A DNA stretch of 48,736 nt from Caulobacteraceae bacterium (GTDB taxonomy: Bacteria > Pseudomonadota > Alphaproteobacteria > Caulobacterales > Caulobacteraceae). The DNA is taken from NCBI GenBank assembly GCA_030446805.1, contig JAUJMO010000001.1:490005-538740 (forward strand), read 5' to 3'. Shown one piece after another: positions 18,226 to 29,923 of the stretch (its first letter is position 1; each line of letters starts with the position of its first letter). The translations under genes and the position numbers were made by a program. Under the pieces are notes generated by a model that saw nothing but the letters and a program-made list of their open reading frames with translations, searched no databases and was not told the DNA's origin.

Positions 18226-19227
18226 TTGTCCGAAACGACTCCCTGCCCGCGCGCCCTGGCCAAGGCGCTCACGCGGCACCGCACGCCCTCCACCCCCCGC
18301 GCGCTCTTCGAGATGGCGGTGACCCTGATCCCCTTCGCCGTTTTCTGGACCGCGGCCCTGGTCTGCGCTCAGCGCGGCTGGTGGACGGGGCTGCTGTTCA
18401 CCGTGCCGGCCGCCGGATTCCTCACCCGCATTTTCCTGATCCAGCATGACTGCGGCCACGGTGCCTTTTTCCCGTCCAAGGCCGCAAACGACTGGACCGG
18501 GCGCGTGCTGGGCGTCGTGACCCTGACCCCCTACGCCTACTGGCGCCAGACCCACGCCATCCACCACGCCACATCCGGGCACCTGGACCGGCGCATCGCG
18601 GGCGGGATCGACACCTTCACCATCGAGGAATACCGCGCCATGACGCCCGGGCGGCGCTGGCTGTACCGCGCCTACCGGCACCCGATCACCCAGTTCGCCT
18701 TCGGTCCGGCCTTTGTTTTCTTCGTGCAGCACCGTGTTCCGGTGGATTTGATGCACGCCGGCTGGCGTCCCTGGGCCAGCGCCATGGCCACCAACCTCGC
18801 CGTCGCCGGCGTCTTCTTCACCTTCGGGTCCTGGCTGGGCTGGGGGGCGTTCCTGTTGGTGCACTTGCTCACGGTAGCCATGGCCGCTTCGCTGGGCGTG
18901 TGGCTTTTCTATGTGCAGCACCAGTTCGAGGAGAGCCACTGGTCGCGCCAAGGCCGCTGGCAAAGGGACGAAGCCGCCCTGCACGGCAGCTCCTACTACG
19001 ACCTGCCCGCGCCGCTGCGCTGGCTCACCGCCAACATCGGCGTGCACCACGTACACCACGTCGACAGCCGGGTTCCCTTCTACCGGCTGGGCGAGGTGCT
19101 CAAGGAACAGCCGGAGCTGAAGACCATCGGCCGGCTCACCATCCCGGAAAGCTTCCGCTGCGTGAAGCTGGCGCTGTGGGACGAGCGTCGCGAGCGGATG
19201 GTGTCCTTCCGCGAGGCCGCCGCCTAA
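18226..19227 (+). CDS. Membrane fatty acid desaturase (three-histidine-box di-iron family)
   Basis: 333 aa. The three histidine boxes are H74-D-C-G-H78, H110-A-I-H-H114 and H274-H-V-H-H278, all in place for a di-iron centre. Hydrophobic segments surround about 31-72, 92-105 and 183-230. The fold matches the omega-6/omega-3-like desaturase family, often acting on phospholipid acyl chains; the regiospecificity cannot be read from sequence. The start is TTG at 18226 with GAGG at 18214-18217; the next ATG (codon 30) would remove part of the N-terminus. It is monocistronic and ends at a strong hairpin. Confidence 0.88.
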   Translation: MSETTPCPRALAKALTRHRTPSTPRALFEMAVTLIPFAVFWTAALVCAQRGWWTGLLFTVPAAGFLTRIFLIQHDCGHGAFFPSKAANDWTGRVLGVVTLTPYAYWRQTHAIHHATSGHLDRRIAGGIDTFTIEEYRAMTPGRRWLYRAYRHPITQFAFGPAFVFFVQHRVPVDLMHAGWRPWASAMATNLAVAGVFFTFGSWLGWGAFLLVHLLTVAMAASLGVWLFYVQHQFEESHWSRQGRWQRDEAALHGSSYYDLPAPLRWLTANIGVHHVHHVDSRVPFYRLGEVLKEQPELKTIGRLTIPESFRCVKLALWDERRERMVSFREAAA

Positions 19228-19252
19228 GTCCGGCGCTCACGGCCAGACAGAC

Positions 19253-19284
19253 AGAAGCGCGCGGGCCTGGGCCCGCGCGCTTCT
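19253..19284. terminator. Strong GC hairpin between desaturase and rpmF, probably bidirectional terminator
   Basis: Perfect 15 bp arms (AGAAGCGCGCGGGCC and its complement) with a 2 nt centre, so at least a 13-14 bp stem in RNA. It lies in the 82 bp between two convergent stop codons, which is where a shared terminator is expected. There is no long U tract on either side. Confidence 0.75.
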
Positions 19285-19309
19285 TCGGTCCGGAGGTGAG
19301 GCCTGAGCC

Positions 19310-19491
19310 TCAGTCTTCCTTCGGAGTCATCACCTGCCGGCCTTTGTACATGCCGGTCTTGAGATCGATGTGGTGCGGCGGCGCAGCTCGCCCGTGTCCT
19401 TGTCCTCGACAAAGGAGTTGGCTTCGAGCGCGTGGTGGCTGCGGCGCATGTTGCGCTTCGAGGGCGAGGTTTTTCGCTTGGGAACGGCCAT
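19310..19491 (-). CDS. rpmF: 50S ribosomal protein L32, frameshifted in this sequence
   Basis: From ATG at 19491 the reading gives [20 protein letters not shown], then [18 protein letters not shown], exactly the alphaproteobacterial L32 pattern. The frame then breaks; the neighbouring frame continues with [21 protein letters not shown] and stop at 19310. The interval is 182 nt, one short of the 183 needed for a 60-residue protein. The missing base falls in the G run near 19377-19378 (top strand); adding one G restores RRPHHIDL. A broken L32 gene is unlikely in a living cell, and pyrG nearby has the same kind of lesion, so a sequencing or assembly error is the best explanation. Confidence 0.9.
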
Positions 19492-19571
19492 GGAACGGGC
19501 TCTTCGAAGAGGGGCTTTGAACGCAAGCGGCGGCTCCGAACCGAGGATCGGGCCGCCGTGTCAGAGCGCGC

Positions 19572-19841
19572 TTATGCCCGAGGCGCCCCGCCCGCGCAAG
19601 CCGTGCTGGACCAGGCCAGCTGTCCCGAGCCGGTCGCAGGAGGCGGGCGGAGTCGATCCTCCTGCCTGCCGACTATGAACAGCGCGATCACGGCCGCCAC
19701 GGCGACCAGGGCGTAGGCGATCCATAGGAGTTTAACGGCACCGCGCCGCTCCGGCCGCCCCGCCCATTTCGCGCTCAGCTCCCGCAGAGGCAGGACGCCC
19801 GCCATGAGCAAGAACAGGACGGAAAGGATCTGCTCGTCCAT
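19572..19841 (-). CDS. Small two-helix membrane protein of unknown function
   Basis: 89 aa from ATG at 19841. Two hydrophobic stretches are seen, about 5-20 ([15 protein letters not shown]) and 39-59 ([20 protein letters not shown]), joined by a basic loop ([10 protein letters not shown]), followed by a hydrophilic Pro/Gly-rich tail. The spacing of hydrophobic and charged residues looks like a real protein. I do not recognise the family. It lies on the same strand between pyrG (143 bp upstream) and rpmF (80 bp downstream). Because indels affect this area, the tail may not be read correctly. Confidence 0.55.
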   Translation of the reverse strand: MDEQILSVLFLLMAGVLPLRELSAKWAGRPERRGAVKLLWIAYALVAVAAVIALFIVGRQEDRLRPPPATGSGQLAWSSTACAGGAPRA

Positions 19842-19984
19842 TCAGCTATCCAGACCAAGCCTCCGTTGTAGGTCTATCGAGTGAGGAAGTCTCGCCAGCA
19901 GCGCGGAGCCTGTTCTCGTGCCGGGGAGCGGCCCGCGGCCTTGAAGCCAAAGCAAACGCGGCTCGCCCGCCGTCCATTCAGCGA

Positions 19985-22334
<2,350 letters not shown>

Positions 22335-22423
22335 GGGGAGCGATGTGGGGAGGGCCGGCGACGGCGGAAAGTGGGCCCTGTATCAGCCCCCGCTCCGCTT
22401 CGCCACCTGTCCCGCCACAGGGA

Positions 22424-23197
22424 TCAGGCCCAGCCCGCCTCGACGATCGGCAGAAAATCGGTCGCGCGCAGCGAGGCCCCGCCCACCAGCGCTCCATCCA
22501 CGTCCGGCAAGGCCAGGATCTCGCGCGCATTGGCCGCCTTCACCGAGCCGCCGTAAAGGATCGGGATGGTCTCTCCATGCGCTCCGAAGCGCGCGGTGAG
22601 CGCCGTCCGGATCGCCGCGTGCACCTCGGCGATCTGCTCGGACGTGGGCGTGCGCCCCGTGCCGATCGCCCACACCGGCTCATAGGCCAAGGCGAACGCG
22701 CGCCCGTTCAGCGCATCGGGCAGCGACGTCGCCAGCTGCCGGCCCACCACCGCCAGCGCCTGGCCGTCCTCGCGCTCGTCCAGCGTCTCTCCCACGCAGA
22801 CGATCGGCTCCAGCTCCGCCCGCAGCGCGCCCTCCACCTTGGCCGCCACCGCCGGATCGCTCTCGCGATAGCTGGCCCGTCGCTCCGAATGTCCCAGGAT
22901 CACCAGGCTCGCTCCAGCGTCGCGCAGCATCTCGGCCGAGACGTCCCCGGTGCACGCGCCCTGCGGCTCCGCGTGGGCGTCCTGCCCGCCCACCAGCACG
23001 CCCGTGCCGGCGAGGGCCTCCGCCAGCCGGTGCACAAGCGTGGCCGGCGGGCAGATCGCCACCCGGGGCGGCGGCTCCGCTCCGTCCGCCTGCCGACGCG
23101 CCACCGCGGCCGCCACGGCCCGGGCTTCGCTCAGCGCCGAGGCCGTGCCGTGCATCTTCCAATTGCCCGCGATCAAGCGCCGCCCGCCCTCCACCAT
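22424..23197 (-). CDS. tpiA: Triose-phosphate isomerase
   Basis: 257 aa. It interconverts dihydroxyacetone phosphate and glyceraldehyde 3-phosphate. Motifs are IAGNWKMHG with the catalytic Lys, VILGHSERRASY with the electrophilic His, LAYEPVWAIGTGRTPT with the catalytic Glu and loop 6, and LYGGSVKAANA near the end. The frame is open upstream to 23290, but ATG at 23197 places GNWKM 12-16 residues from the start, as usual. It is divergent from ppiD and first in a tpiA-secG-pyrG series. DHAP is also the substrate of MgsA at 42.4 kb. Confidence 0.97.
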   Translation of the reverse strand: MVEGGRRLIAGNWKMHGTASALSEARAVAAAVARRQADGAEPPPRVAICPPATLVHRLAEALAGTGVLVGGQDAHAEPQGACTGDVSAEMLRDAGASLVILGHSERRASYRESDPAVAAKVEGALRAELEPIVCVGETLDEREDGQALAVVGRQLATSLPDALNGRAFALAYEPVWAIGTGRTPTSEQIAEVHAAIRTALTARFGAHGETIPILYGGSVKAANAREILALPDVDGALVGGASLRATDFLPIVEAGWA

Positions 23198-23310
23198 CGT
23201 CCATCCTTGCTTCGTTCCGGAGCGGTCTTCTATACGGCACCCGGCTCCCCGCCACCCCCGACGCCAGATCCGCCCCAAGACCCGCCCCAAGCCCAGGACA
23301 GCCTCACCCC

Positions 23311-25269
23311 ATGCTCGCCCGCATCCGCGCCTTTGCGAAGTCCTGGGTCGCCCTCCTGCTGCTCGGCCTCCTGATCGTCAGCTTCGCCATCTTCGGCATC
23401 ACCGACGTCTTCCGGCCCGCCCGGGGCGACTGGGTGGTCCAGGCCGGCTCCCGCACGGTTAGCGCGACCGAATTCAAGTCGGCGTTCGACGGCTACCGCG
23501 AGCAAGCCGCGCAGCAGACCGGACGTCCCATCCCGGTCGACGAGGCGGTCGAGCAAGGCTTGCACACCCGCCTCCTGGACCAGCTCGCCTCCGGCCAGGC
23601 TTTCGCCGAACTGCTCACCCGAATGGGGCTGCGCCCGGCCGACCAGCTGGTCACCCAGCAGCTGCGCCAATACCAGGGCTTCTTCAGCCCCGTCACCGGG
23701 CAGTTCGACCGGGAGACCTATCTCGCCCAACTAGCCCAGAACGGCCTAACCGCCGAGCGCTTCGAATCGGAGCTGCGCGACGGGGTGGCCCAGCAGCATT
23801 TCGTGACCGGGGTGGCCGCCGGCCTGCAGGCGCCGCGAGCCTTCGGAGCGGCCGCCGCGGCCTATGAAAGCGAACTTCGCGACGTGTCCCTGGCCCTGAT
23901 CCATCCGGGCCTGGCGGAACGCCCCGCCCCGCCCACCGACGCCCAGCTGAACGCCTTCCTGCGCGAGAACGCCGCGGCCCTGCGCCGGCCCGAGCTGCGC
24001 GCGCTCACCGTGGTCCGCTTCAACGCCGCGGACCTCGCCCGCACCGCTGTGGTGGACCCGGCCGAGGTGCAGCGCCAATTCGAGTTCCGCCGTGAAAGCT
24101 TGTCTCAGCCCGAACGTCGCAGCTTCGTCCAGGTCCCCGCTCCGGACCAAGGCGCAGCCGCCCAGGTCGCCGCCCGGCTCCGCGCCGGCGAGGACCCCGC
24201 GGCCGTGGCCCGCTCCATCCAGCGCGACCCGGTGCCCTTCAACAACACGCCTCGGACGGCCGTGACCGATCCAGGCTTGGCCCAAGCCGCCTTCAGCCTC
24301 CCCGTTGGCGGGGTCAGCGCCCCCGTTCAGGGCCGACTGGGATGGTCGGTGGTCAAGGTCCTGGGGGTCACGCCCGCCGTTCCCGCCGTCCTGGAGGCGG
24401 TGCGCCCGCAGATCGAGGCCGAACTGCGGGCCGCGGCGGCCGAAGAGCAGGTCGACGCCGCCGTTCAACGTTACGAAGCCGCTCACTCGGCCGGAGCCAA
24501 TCTGGTGGAGGCGGCGCGGCAGGCGGGCGTGCCCGCCCTATCGCTCGCGCCCTTGAGCCAGGACGGCCGCAGCAACACCGGCCCCCAGATCGCGTTGGAG
24601 CCTGCGCTGCTCCAACTCGCGTTCGAAACCGCCCAGGGCGCGGAAACCGACATCCAGGAGCTCGGCCCAGGCCAATACGCCGCCCTGCGCGTGGACCGCG
24701 TGATCCCCCCGGCCCTGCCCACCCTCCAGGAGGTCCGCGAGCCCCTCACCAACGCCTGGCTGGCGCGCGAGCTGCGCAACCGCGTCCAGGCCCGCGCTCA
24801 GGCGCTGGCCGGAACCGTGCGTGGAGGCGGTACGCTGGAGGCCGCAGCCCGCGCGATCGAGGCCCCGTTCACCCGGCTGGCTGGCGTGTCGCGCGCAGCC
24901 GGAGCCGAGGCCCCGCCCGAGGTCGTGGGCCGCACCTTCACCAGCAAGCCCGGCGAGGTGTTCGTGACCGAGTTCATCAACACGCCCAATGGCCCGCTGG
25001 GCGTGGGCGTGGGCCGTGTCGACGCGGTCCGCTTCCCGCCCGCGCCCCAGATGGCCGCCACCATCGCGCCTCGCCGCCAGGGGCTGTCGCAGGAGCTGCT
25101 CCAGGGTTTCTCCGACATGCTCCAGAGCGCCGTGCGCCAGGGGCTCAAGGTGCGCGTCAATACCGAGCGCGCGCTCGCAGCCCTGGGCGTCGATCCCGCA
25201 ACCGTGGCGGGCCCGGGCGGTCGAGGCGGCGCGGGCGCCCCGGCGCAGGGCGGACCCGCCGCCCGGTGA
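23311..25269 (+). CDS. Periplasmic peptidyl-prolyl isomerase/chaperone, PpiD (SurA_N) type
   Basis: 652 aa. A single N-terminal membrane anchor (about 12-34, WVALLLLGLLIVSFAIFGI) is followed by the PpiD/SurA N-terminal chaperone domain (VSATEFKSAFDGYREQAAQQ, VEQGLHTRLLDQLASGQAFAE). A parvulin-like rotamase region lies around 268-355 (RLRAGEDPAAVARSIQRD, FSLPVGGVSAPVQGRLGWSVVKV), somewhat degenerate, and the C-terminal part repeats a parvulin-like fold. Such proteins assist outer-membrane and periplasmic protein folding at the Sec translocon. The TGA overlaps the trpE GTG start by 4 nt, as is common in alphaproteobacteria. Confidence 0.88.
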   Translation: MLARIRAFAKSWVALLLLGLLIVSFAIFGITDVFRPARGDWVVQAGSRTVSATEFKSAFDGYREQAAQQTGRPIPVDEAVEQGLHTRLLDQLASGQAFAELLTRMGLRPADQLVTQQLRQYQGFFSPVTGQFDRETYLAQLAQNGLTAERFESELRDGVAQQHFVTGVAAGLQAPRAFGAAAAAYESELRDVSLALIHPGLAERPAPPTDAQLNAFLRENAAALRRPELRALTVVRFNAADLARTAVVDPAEVQRQFEFRRESLSQPERRSFVQVPAPDQGAAAQVAARLRAGEDPAAVARSIQRDPVPFNNTPRTAVTDPGLAQAAFSLPVGGVSAPVQGRLGWSVVKVLGVTPAVPAVLEAVRPQIEAELRAAAAEEQVDAAVQRYEAAHSAGANLVEAARQAGVPALSLAPLSQDGRSNTGPQIALEPALLQLAFETAQGAETDIQELGPGQYAALRVDRVIPPALPTLQEVREPLTNAWLARELRNRVQARAQALAGTVRGGGTLEAAARAIEAPFTRLAGVSRAAGAEAPPEVVGRTFTSKPGEVFVTEFINTPNGPLGVGVGRVDAVRFPPAPQMAATIAPRRQGLSQELLQGFSDMLQSAVRQGLKVRVNTERALAALGVDPATVAGPGGRGGAGAPAQGGPAAR

Positions 25270-26753
25270 ACCTGGAGCCCGGCTTCGAGTCCTTTGCGGC
25301 GGTCCATGCGGGGGGACGGCCGCAGGTCGTCTGGACCCGGCTGGTCGACGATCTCGAGACGCCGGTCTCCGCCTTCCTCAAGCTCGCGGCGGACCGGCCC
25401 TACGTCTGTCTCCTCGAGTCGGTGGAAGGGGGCGCCTTCCGGGGCCGCTACTCCATCCTGACGCTTGAGCCGGACCTCGTGTGGCGTTGCCGGGGTGAGC
25501 GCGCCGAGATCAGCCGGAGCGTCGACCTGGAGTCCGGTCGCTTCCAGCCCGAGCCCGAGGGCGCGCTGCAATCGCTCAAGCGCCTGGAGCGCGAGTCGCG
25601 CATCGCCCTGCCCGCAGGGCTTCCGCCCATGGCCGCGGGTCTTTTCGGCGCGGTCGGCTATGACATGGCGCGGCTGGTGGAACGCCTCCCGGAACCCAAG
25701 GCCGACCCCCTGGACCTGCCGGACGCCGTCCTGACCCGTCCCGGCGTGGTGGCCGTCTTCGATGCGCTGAAGCAGGAGATCGTGGTGGTGGCGCCCGTGC
25801 GCCCGGCTGGTGAAACCGCCCAGGCCGCCTGGGCCGGCGCCGTGGCCCGGATCCTCGCCGTCCGCGACGCCCTGGCGACCGGCTCGGTTGCGCGCAGGGA
25901 GGGCCAGCCTCTGCCCGTCGTCTTTGAAAGCAACACTTCGCGCCCGGCCTTCATCGCCGCCGTAGAGCGGGCCAAGCGCTATATCGAGGCCGGGGACGCC
26001 TTTCAGGTGGTTCCCAGCCAGCGGTTCAGCGCACCCCTGGCCTGGCCTTCCCACGCCTTTTACCGCGCGCTGCGCCGCCTGAACCCCTCGCCCTACCTCT
26101 TCCATCTGGACCTGGGCGGGTTTCAGCTGGCCGGCTCCAGCCCGGAGATCCTGGTTCGCCTGCGCGACGGGCGGGTCGCCATCCGCCCTCTGGCCGGAAC
26201 CCGCCGTCGCGGCGCCACGCCCGAGGAGGACGTCGCGCTTGAGCACGAACTCCTGGCCGACCCCAAGGAACGCGCCGAACACCTCATGCTGGTCGACCTC
26301 GGCCGAAACGACGTGGGCCGGTTCGCCAAGCCCGGCTCGGTTCGCGTGACCCAGAGCTTCTCCGTCGAGCGCTACAGCCACGTGATGCACATCGTCAGCC
26401 ATGTGGAGGGCGAAGCGCTTGAGCAGGTGGACCCCATCGACCTGCTCCTGGGTGCGCTCCCCGCCGGAACCCTGTCCGGGGCCCCCAAGATCCGCGCCAT
26501 GGAGATCATCCACGAACTGGAGCCCGCCAAGCGCGGCCTGGCCTACGCCGGCGCCGCAGGCTGGATTTCCTGCGAAGGCCAGGTGGACATGTGCATCCTG
26601 CTCCGCACCGCGCTCATCAAGGACGGCCTCATGCACGTGCAGGCCGGCGCCGGGGTGGTGGCCGACAGCGACCCGCAGGCGGAGTTCGAGGAAACCCTGC
26701 ACAAGTCGAACGCCCTGCGCCGCGCCGCCGAGGAGGCTTGGCGTTTCGCTTGA
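25266..26753 (+). CDS. trpE: Anthranilate synthase component I
   Basis: 495 aa. It uses chorismate and ammonia from TrpG to form anthranilate. The start is GTG at 25266, overlapping the ppiD stop (GTGA); the longer open frame upstream runs inside ppiD and is rejected. Near the N-terminus, LLESVEGGAFRGRYSIL is the tryptophan feedback-binding region (LLES and S..R..). The catalytic domain has DAFQVVPSQRF, IRPLAGTRRRG, ELLADPKERAEHLMLVDLGR, GRNDVGR, LPAGTLSGAPKIRAMEII and AGAGVVADSDPQAEFEET. All chorismate-binding signatures are intact. Confidence 0.97.
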   Translation: MNLEPGFESFAAVHAGGRPQVVWTRLVDDLETPVSAFLKLAADRPYVCLLESVEGGAFRGRYSILTLEPDLVWRCRGERAEISRSVDLESGRFQPEPEGALQSLKRLERESRIALPAGLPPMAAGLFGAVGYDMARLVERLPEPKADPLDLPDAVLTRPGVVAVFDALKQEIVVVAPVRPAGETAQAAWAGAVARILAVRDALATGSVARREGQPLPVVFESNTSRPAFIAAVERAKRYIEAGDAFQVVPSQRFSAPLAWPSHAFYRALRRLNPSPYLFHLDLGGFQLAGSSPEILVRLRDGRVAIRPLAGTRRRGATPEEDVALEHELLADPKERAEHLMLVDLGRNDVGRFAKPGSVRVTQSFSVERYSHVMHIVSHVEGEALEQVDPIDLLLGALPAGTLSGAPKIRAMEIIHELEPAKRGLAYAGAAGWISCEGQVDMCILLRTALIKDGLMHVQAGAGVVADSDPQAEFEETLHKSNALRRAAEEAWRFA

Positions 26754-26911
26754 GGTGCGGGTTGCCTCCGGCGGCCGCCTCGTTCATTCGCCCAAGCGCC
26801 TCCCGGCCCTTCGCCGCTGACATTTCGCGGTCGGGTGGAGAAAACCGGAAGCCAACCCACATGGCTGGGCCCGGGTCCATGATGAGCGCGGCTGGTGGAG
26901 AGGAGTTCAGC

Positions 26912-27607
26912 TTGAGCGACGCGACGCCGACCATGACCAGTTCCCTCGACGCCCCGCAGCCCCCGACGGCGCAGGGCCGCCTGTCCGCTCGGACCCACGG
27001 CTCCTCGAACGCGCCCGTCCTGCTGATCGACAACTATGACAGCTTCACCTGGAACCTCGTCCACCACCTGGCCGAGCTCGGGGTGGACAGCGAGGTGGTG
27101 CGCAACGACGCCCTGACCGCCGCCGAAGCCCTGGCCCGCCATCCCGCCGCGGTGGTCATCTCCCCAGGCCCGTGCGCGCCCGATCAGGCGGGGATCTGCC
27201 TTGAACTCCTGGCCCGCGCGCCCGACGATCTTCCCATCCTGGGCGTCTGCCTGGGCCATCAGGCCATGGGCCAGGCTTTCGGAGGCCGCGTGGTTCGCGC
27301 CAAGACGCTGATGCACGGCAAGATCAGCCCGATCCACCACCAGGGCGCGTCCGTCTTCGCCAGCCTTCCGGACGGCTTTCCCGCCACGCGCTACCACAGC
27401 CTCGCCGTCGAGCGGGACACGCTTCCCGAGGAACTGGAGGTCACCGCCTGGACGGACGACGGCGAGATCATGGGCCTCCGACACCGCCACCGCCCTCTCC
27501 ACGGCGTCCAGTTCCACCCCGAGTCCATCGCCACCCCCGACGGTCTGACTCTGCTGGCCAACTTCCTGCATCTGGCCGCAGTACGGCGAACCCCGAGCGC
27601 AGCGTGA
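26912..27607 (+). CDS. trpG: Anthranilate synthase component II (glutamine amidotransferase)
   Basis: About 231 aa with the proposed TTG start at 26912. The catalytic cysteine lies in [15 protein letters not shown] and His-Glu in GVQFHPESI; the oxyanion region is [11 protein letters not shown]. TrpG proteins normally begin at [14 protein letters not shown], so there is an extension of about 33 residues here. I chose TTG because GGAGAGGAG (26896-26904) is placed 7 nt upstream; in-frame ATG at 26933 and ATG at 26861 are alternatives with weaker or no ribosome site. The 158 bp between trpE and trpG contains no visible run of Trp codons, so no leader-peptide attenuator is proposed. Confidence 0.93.
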   Translation: MSDATPTMTSSLDAPQPPTAQGRLSARTHGSSNAPVLLIDNYDSFTWNLVHHLAELGVDSEVVRNDALTAAEALARHPAAVVISPGPCAPDQAGICLELLARAPDDLPILGVCLGHQAMGQAFGGRVVRAKTLMHGKISPIHHQGASVFASLPDGFPATRYHSLAVERDTLPEELEVTAWTDDGEIMGLRHRHRPLHGVQFHPESIATPDGLTLLANFLHLAAVRRTPSAA

Positions 27608-27743
27608 GGACCAAGGACGCGCGAACTTCCGCCGAAGCAGGGCTTCAGCCTCCCCTCGCCTGTTGCAGAACCTGGGCGCCAGCTCCCGGCGCCTGCAGGG
27701 GAAGCTCCCGCACCCCCGCTTCGCTGCGACGGCGGAGGACACC

Positions 27744-28757
27744 ATGAGCGCGGCTTTCAAACCGCTGCTGGCCCAGCTCGCCGAGGGCCAGACCCTGTCC
27801 GACGCTGAGGCGGCCGTCTTCTTCACCGCCTGCCTCCGCGGCGAGGCCACTCCCGCCCAGATCGGCGCGGCCGTGACCGCCATGCGCATGCGCGGCGAAA
27901 CCGTGGGCGAGATCGCCGCCTGCGCTCGCGCGCTCCGCGCCGAGGCGCTGACCCTCGACCATCCTTACGAGGTGGTCGACACCTGCGGCACGGGCGGCGA
28001 CGGCCTGCACACGCTCAACATCTCAACTGCGGCGGCCCTGGTGGCGGCCGGAGCCGGCGCAAAGGTCGCCAAACACGGCAATCGCGCCATCAGCTCCCGT
28101 TCCGGCTCCTCCGACGTCCTGGCCGCGCTGGGCGTCAACCTCGCGGCCAGTCCGGAACAGTGCCGTCGCGCGCTCGACACAGCCGGCGTGTGCTTCCTCT
28201 TCGCCCCGGCCCACCACCGCGCCATGGCTCATGTCACGCCGGTTCGGGCTGAGCTCGGCTTTCGCACCGTGTTCAACCTCCTGGGTCCGCTGTCCAATCC
28301 GGCGGGCGCGCGCCGTCAGGTGTTGGGGGTCTACGATCCACGCCTGCTGGATCCGCTGGCTCGGGTGCTGGGCCTGCTGGGCGCAGAACGCGCCTGGGTC
28401 GTTCACGGCGAGGGGCTGGACGAGATGACGGTCAGCGGCCCCACGGAGGTGGTGGAATGGCGCAACGGCGGCGTGCGCCGCTTCACCGTCACCCCCGAAG
28501 CCGTGGGCCTGCCCCGCTCGCCCACGGACGCCCTGCGCGGCGGCTCGCCCGAGGAGAACGCCTTGGCCCTTCGCGCTCTTCTGGAGGGCCGGCCCGGCGC
28601 TTATCGCGACGTGGTCGTCCTGAACGCCGCCGCCGCCCTGCTCCTGGCCGAGGTGGTGGAAACCTTGCGTGAAGGCGTTGAGCGCGCCGCGGCCGCCATC
28701 GACCAAGGCCGCGCCCGCGCCGCCCTGGACGAGCTCGTGGAGGCCACCGGTGGCTGA
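27744..28757 (+). CDS. trpD: Anthranilate phosphoribosyltransferase
   Basis: 337 aa. It transfers the phosphoribosyl group of PRPP to anthranilate. The PRPP loop is [65 protein letters not shown] and [13 protein letters not shown] are all present. ATG at 27744 has GGAGG at 27734-27738; the upstream extension to 27663 is not needed. It lies 136 bp after trpG and overlaps trpC by 8 nt. Confidence 0.96.
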   Translation: MSAAFKPLLAQLAEGQTLSDAEAAVFFTACLRGEATPAQIGAAVTAMRMRGETVGEIAACARALRAEALTLDHPYEVVDTCGTGGDGLHTLNISTAAALVAAGAGAKVAKHGNRAISSRSGSSDVLAALGVNLAASPEQCRRALDTAGVCFLFAPAHHRAMAHVTPVRAELGFRTVFNLLGPLSNPAGARRQVLGVYDPRLLDPLARVLGLLGAERAWVVHGEGLDEMTVSGPTEVVEWRNGGVRRFTVTPEAVGLPRSPTDALRGGSPEENALALRALLEGRPGAYRDVVVLNAAAALLLAEVVETLREGVERAAAAIDQGRARAALDELVEATGG

Positions 28758-29553
28758 CGTCCTCGCTCGCATCGCCGCCTACAAGCGCGAGGAGGTCGAG
28801 GCCCGCAAGCGGGTCTCTCCCCAGGCCGCCACCCAATCCCGCGCGCGGGACATGGATCCCCCGCGGGGCTTCGCCACCGCCCTGGCCTCCGGCGCCCGCA
28901 CGGGTCCCGCGCTGATCGCCGAGATCAAGAAGGCCAGTCCGTCGAAGGGCGTGATTCGCCCCGACTTCGACCCGCAAGCGCTCGCCCGGAGCTATGCGGC
29001 AGGCGGCGCGACCTGCTTGTCGATCTTGACCGACACCCCGAGCTTCCAGGGCGACGACGTCTACCTCGCGATGGCCCGGAACGCCGTTCGCCTTCCCTGC
29101 CTTCGCAAGGACTTCCTGGTCGACCCCTGGCAGGTCGCCGAGTCCCGAGCGCTCGGCGCCGACGCCATCCTGGTGATCCTGGCCATGGTCGACGACGCCC
29201 TCGCCCGCGAGCTTCTGGCCCAAGCGGCGGACTGGGGCATGGACGCCCTGGTCGAGGTTCATGACGAAGCGGAGATGGAACGCGCGGCGGCGCTGGGGGC
29301 GACCCTGGTCGGGATCAACAACCGCGACCTCCGAAGCTTCCAGGTCGATCTGGCTGTGACCGAACATCTGGCCCCCGCCGCGCCCGCCCGAGCCTTGCTC
29401 GTGTCCGAGAGCGGCGTCTTCACGCCCGCTGACGTCGCCCGGGTCGCCCGGGCCGGCGCTTCCGCCATCCTGGTGGGCGAGAGCTTGATGCGTCAGGCCG
29501 ATGTGGAGCAGGCCACGCGCACCCTGCTAGGCGGCGTTGAAGCTAAGCTGTAA
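28750..29553 (+). CDS. trpC: Indole-3-glycerol-phosphate synthase
   Basis: 267 aa monofunctional TrpC. Conserved signatures are [17 protein letters not shown] at the N-terminus, [20 protein letters not shown] with the catalytic lysine, [70 protein letters not shown] and ILVGESLMR. The start is GTG at 28750 inside the trpD end, giving 8 nt overlap. No PRAI (TrpF) domain is fused. It is the last gene of this trp set; trpFBA must be elsewhere. Downstream synteny is interrupted by an accessory block. Confidence 0.97.
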   Translation: MADVLARIAAYKREEVEARKRVSPQAATQSRARDMDPPRGFATALASGARTGPALIAEIKKASPSKGVIRPDFDPQALARSYAAGGATCLSILTDTPSFQGDDVYLAMARNAVRLPCLRKDFLVDPWQVAESRALGADAILVILAMVDDALARELLAQAADWGMDALVEVHDEAEMERAAALGATLVGINNRDLRSFQVDLAVTEHLAPAAPARALLVSESGVFTPADVARVARAGASAILVGESLMRQADVEQATRTLLGGVEAKL

Positions 29554-29923
29554 GTCCCTCTCTCCAGATCCTCGGCCATAGCGGCTGCAGGTGGGCTTGG
29601 CGCGCGCAGCAAGTCCGATAACAAGCGCGCTTCCCTCACGGCGAGCAGCCGACCTTTTGCTGGACCGCTCGGACCTGGCGGTCAGCGCTCGATCACAACC
29701 GTGAGCAGCTTGGCCTCGGCCGCCCACGCACGTCCATGACGATCGAGCGCTCGCGCCGATCGAAAGCCGCCGGAGGTGTCGCCGGGCTGTCAAGAAAGCG
29801 TAGCCGCGAGGTCATCCAACCGCGCTCCACCTGTCATGGACGCCAGCTAGACCCGACGTCGGCGAGGGTTTCCGGGCGGCGACAGGGAGTCGGCCGCCCT
29901 GTCGCCGGACTGGGGAGAGCGAC
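29554..29923. other. 370 bp intergenic region after trpC, rich in short inverted repeats
   Basis: No convincing gene is seen. It holds an 11 bp perfect inverted pair at 29684-29694 and 29741-29751 (AGCGCTCGATC and its complement), GACCGC/GCGGTC arms at 29663-29668 and 29678-29683, the 10 bp palindrome CGAGCGCTCG near 29744, and a 10 bp perfect hairpin at 29878-29906 described separately. The region marks the left edge of the accessory block and should carry the promoter for the lipoprotein gene. Confidence 0.5.
29878..29906 (+). promoter_or_regulatory. 10 bp perfect hairpin in the leader of the lipoprotein gene
   Basis: Arms GGCGACAGGG (29878-29887) and CCCTGTCGCC (29897-29906) pair fully around a 9 nt loop. 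The GGGGAGAG ribosome site and the ATG at 29924 follow within 18 nt, so in mRNA the stem would abut the ribosome-binding region. It could be a DNA operator, a 5' RNA structure or a chance GC palindrome. Confidence 0.4.

Noticed and set aside
24342-25265. Upstream extension of the trpE frame
   Set aside because: It lies wholly within ppiD in another frame and is Arg/Gly/Pro-rich, typical of a GC-rich shadow frame.
26754-26911. trp leader-peptide attenuator between trpE and trpG
   Set aside because: No run of Trp codons and no clear alternative hairpins were seen.
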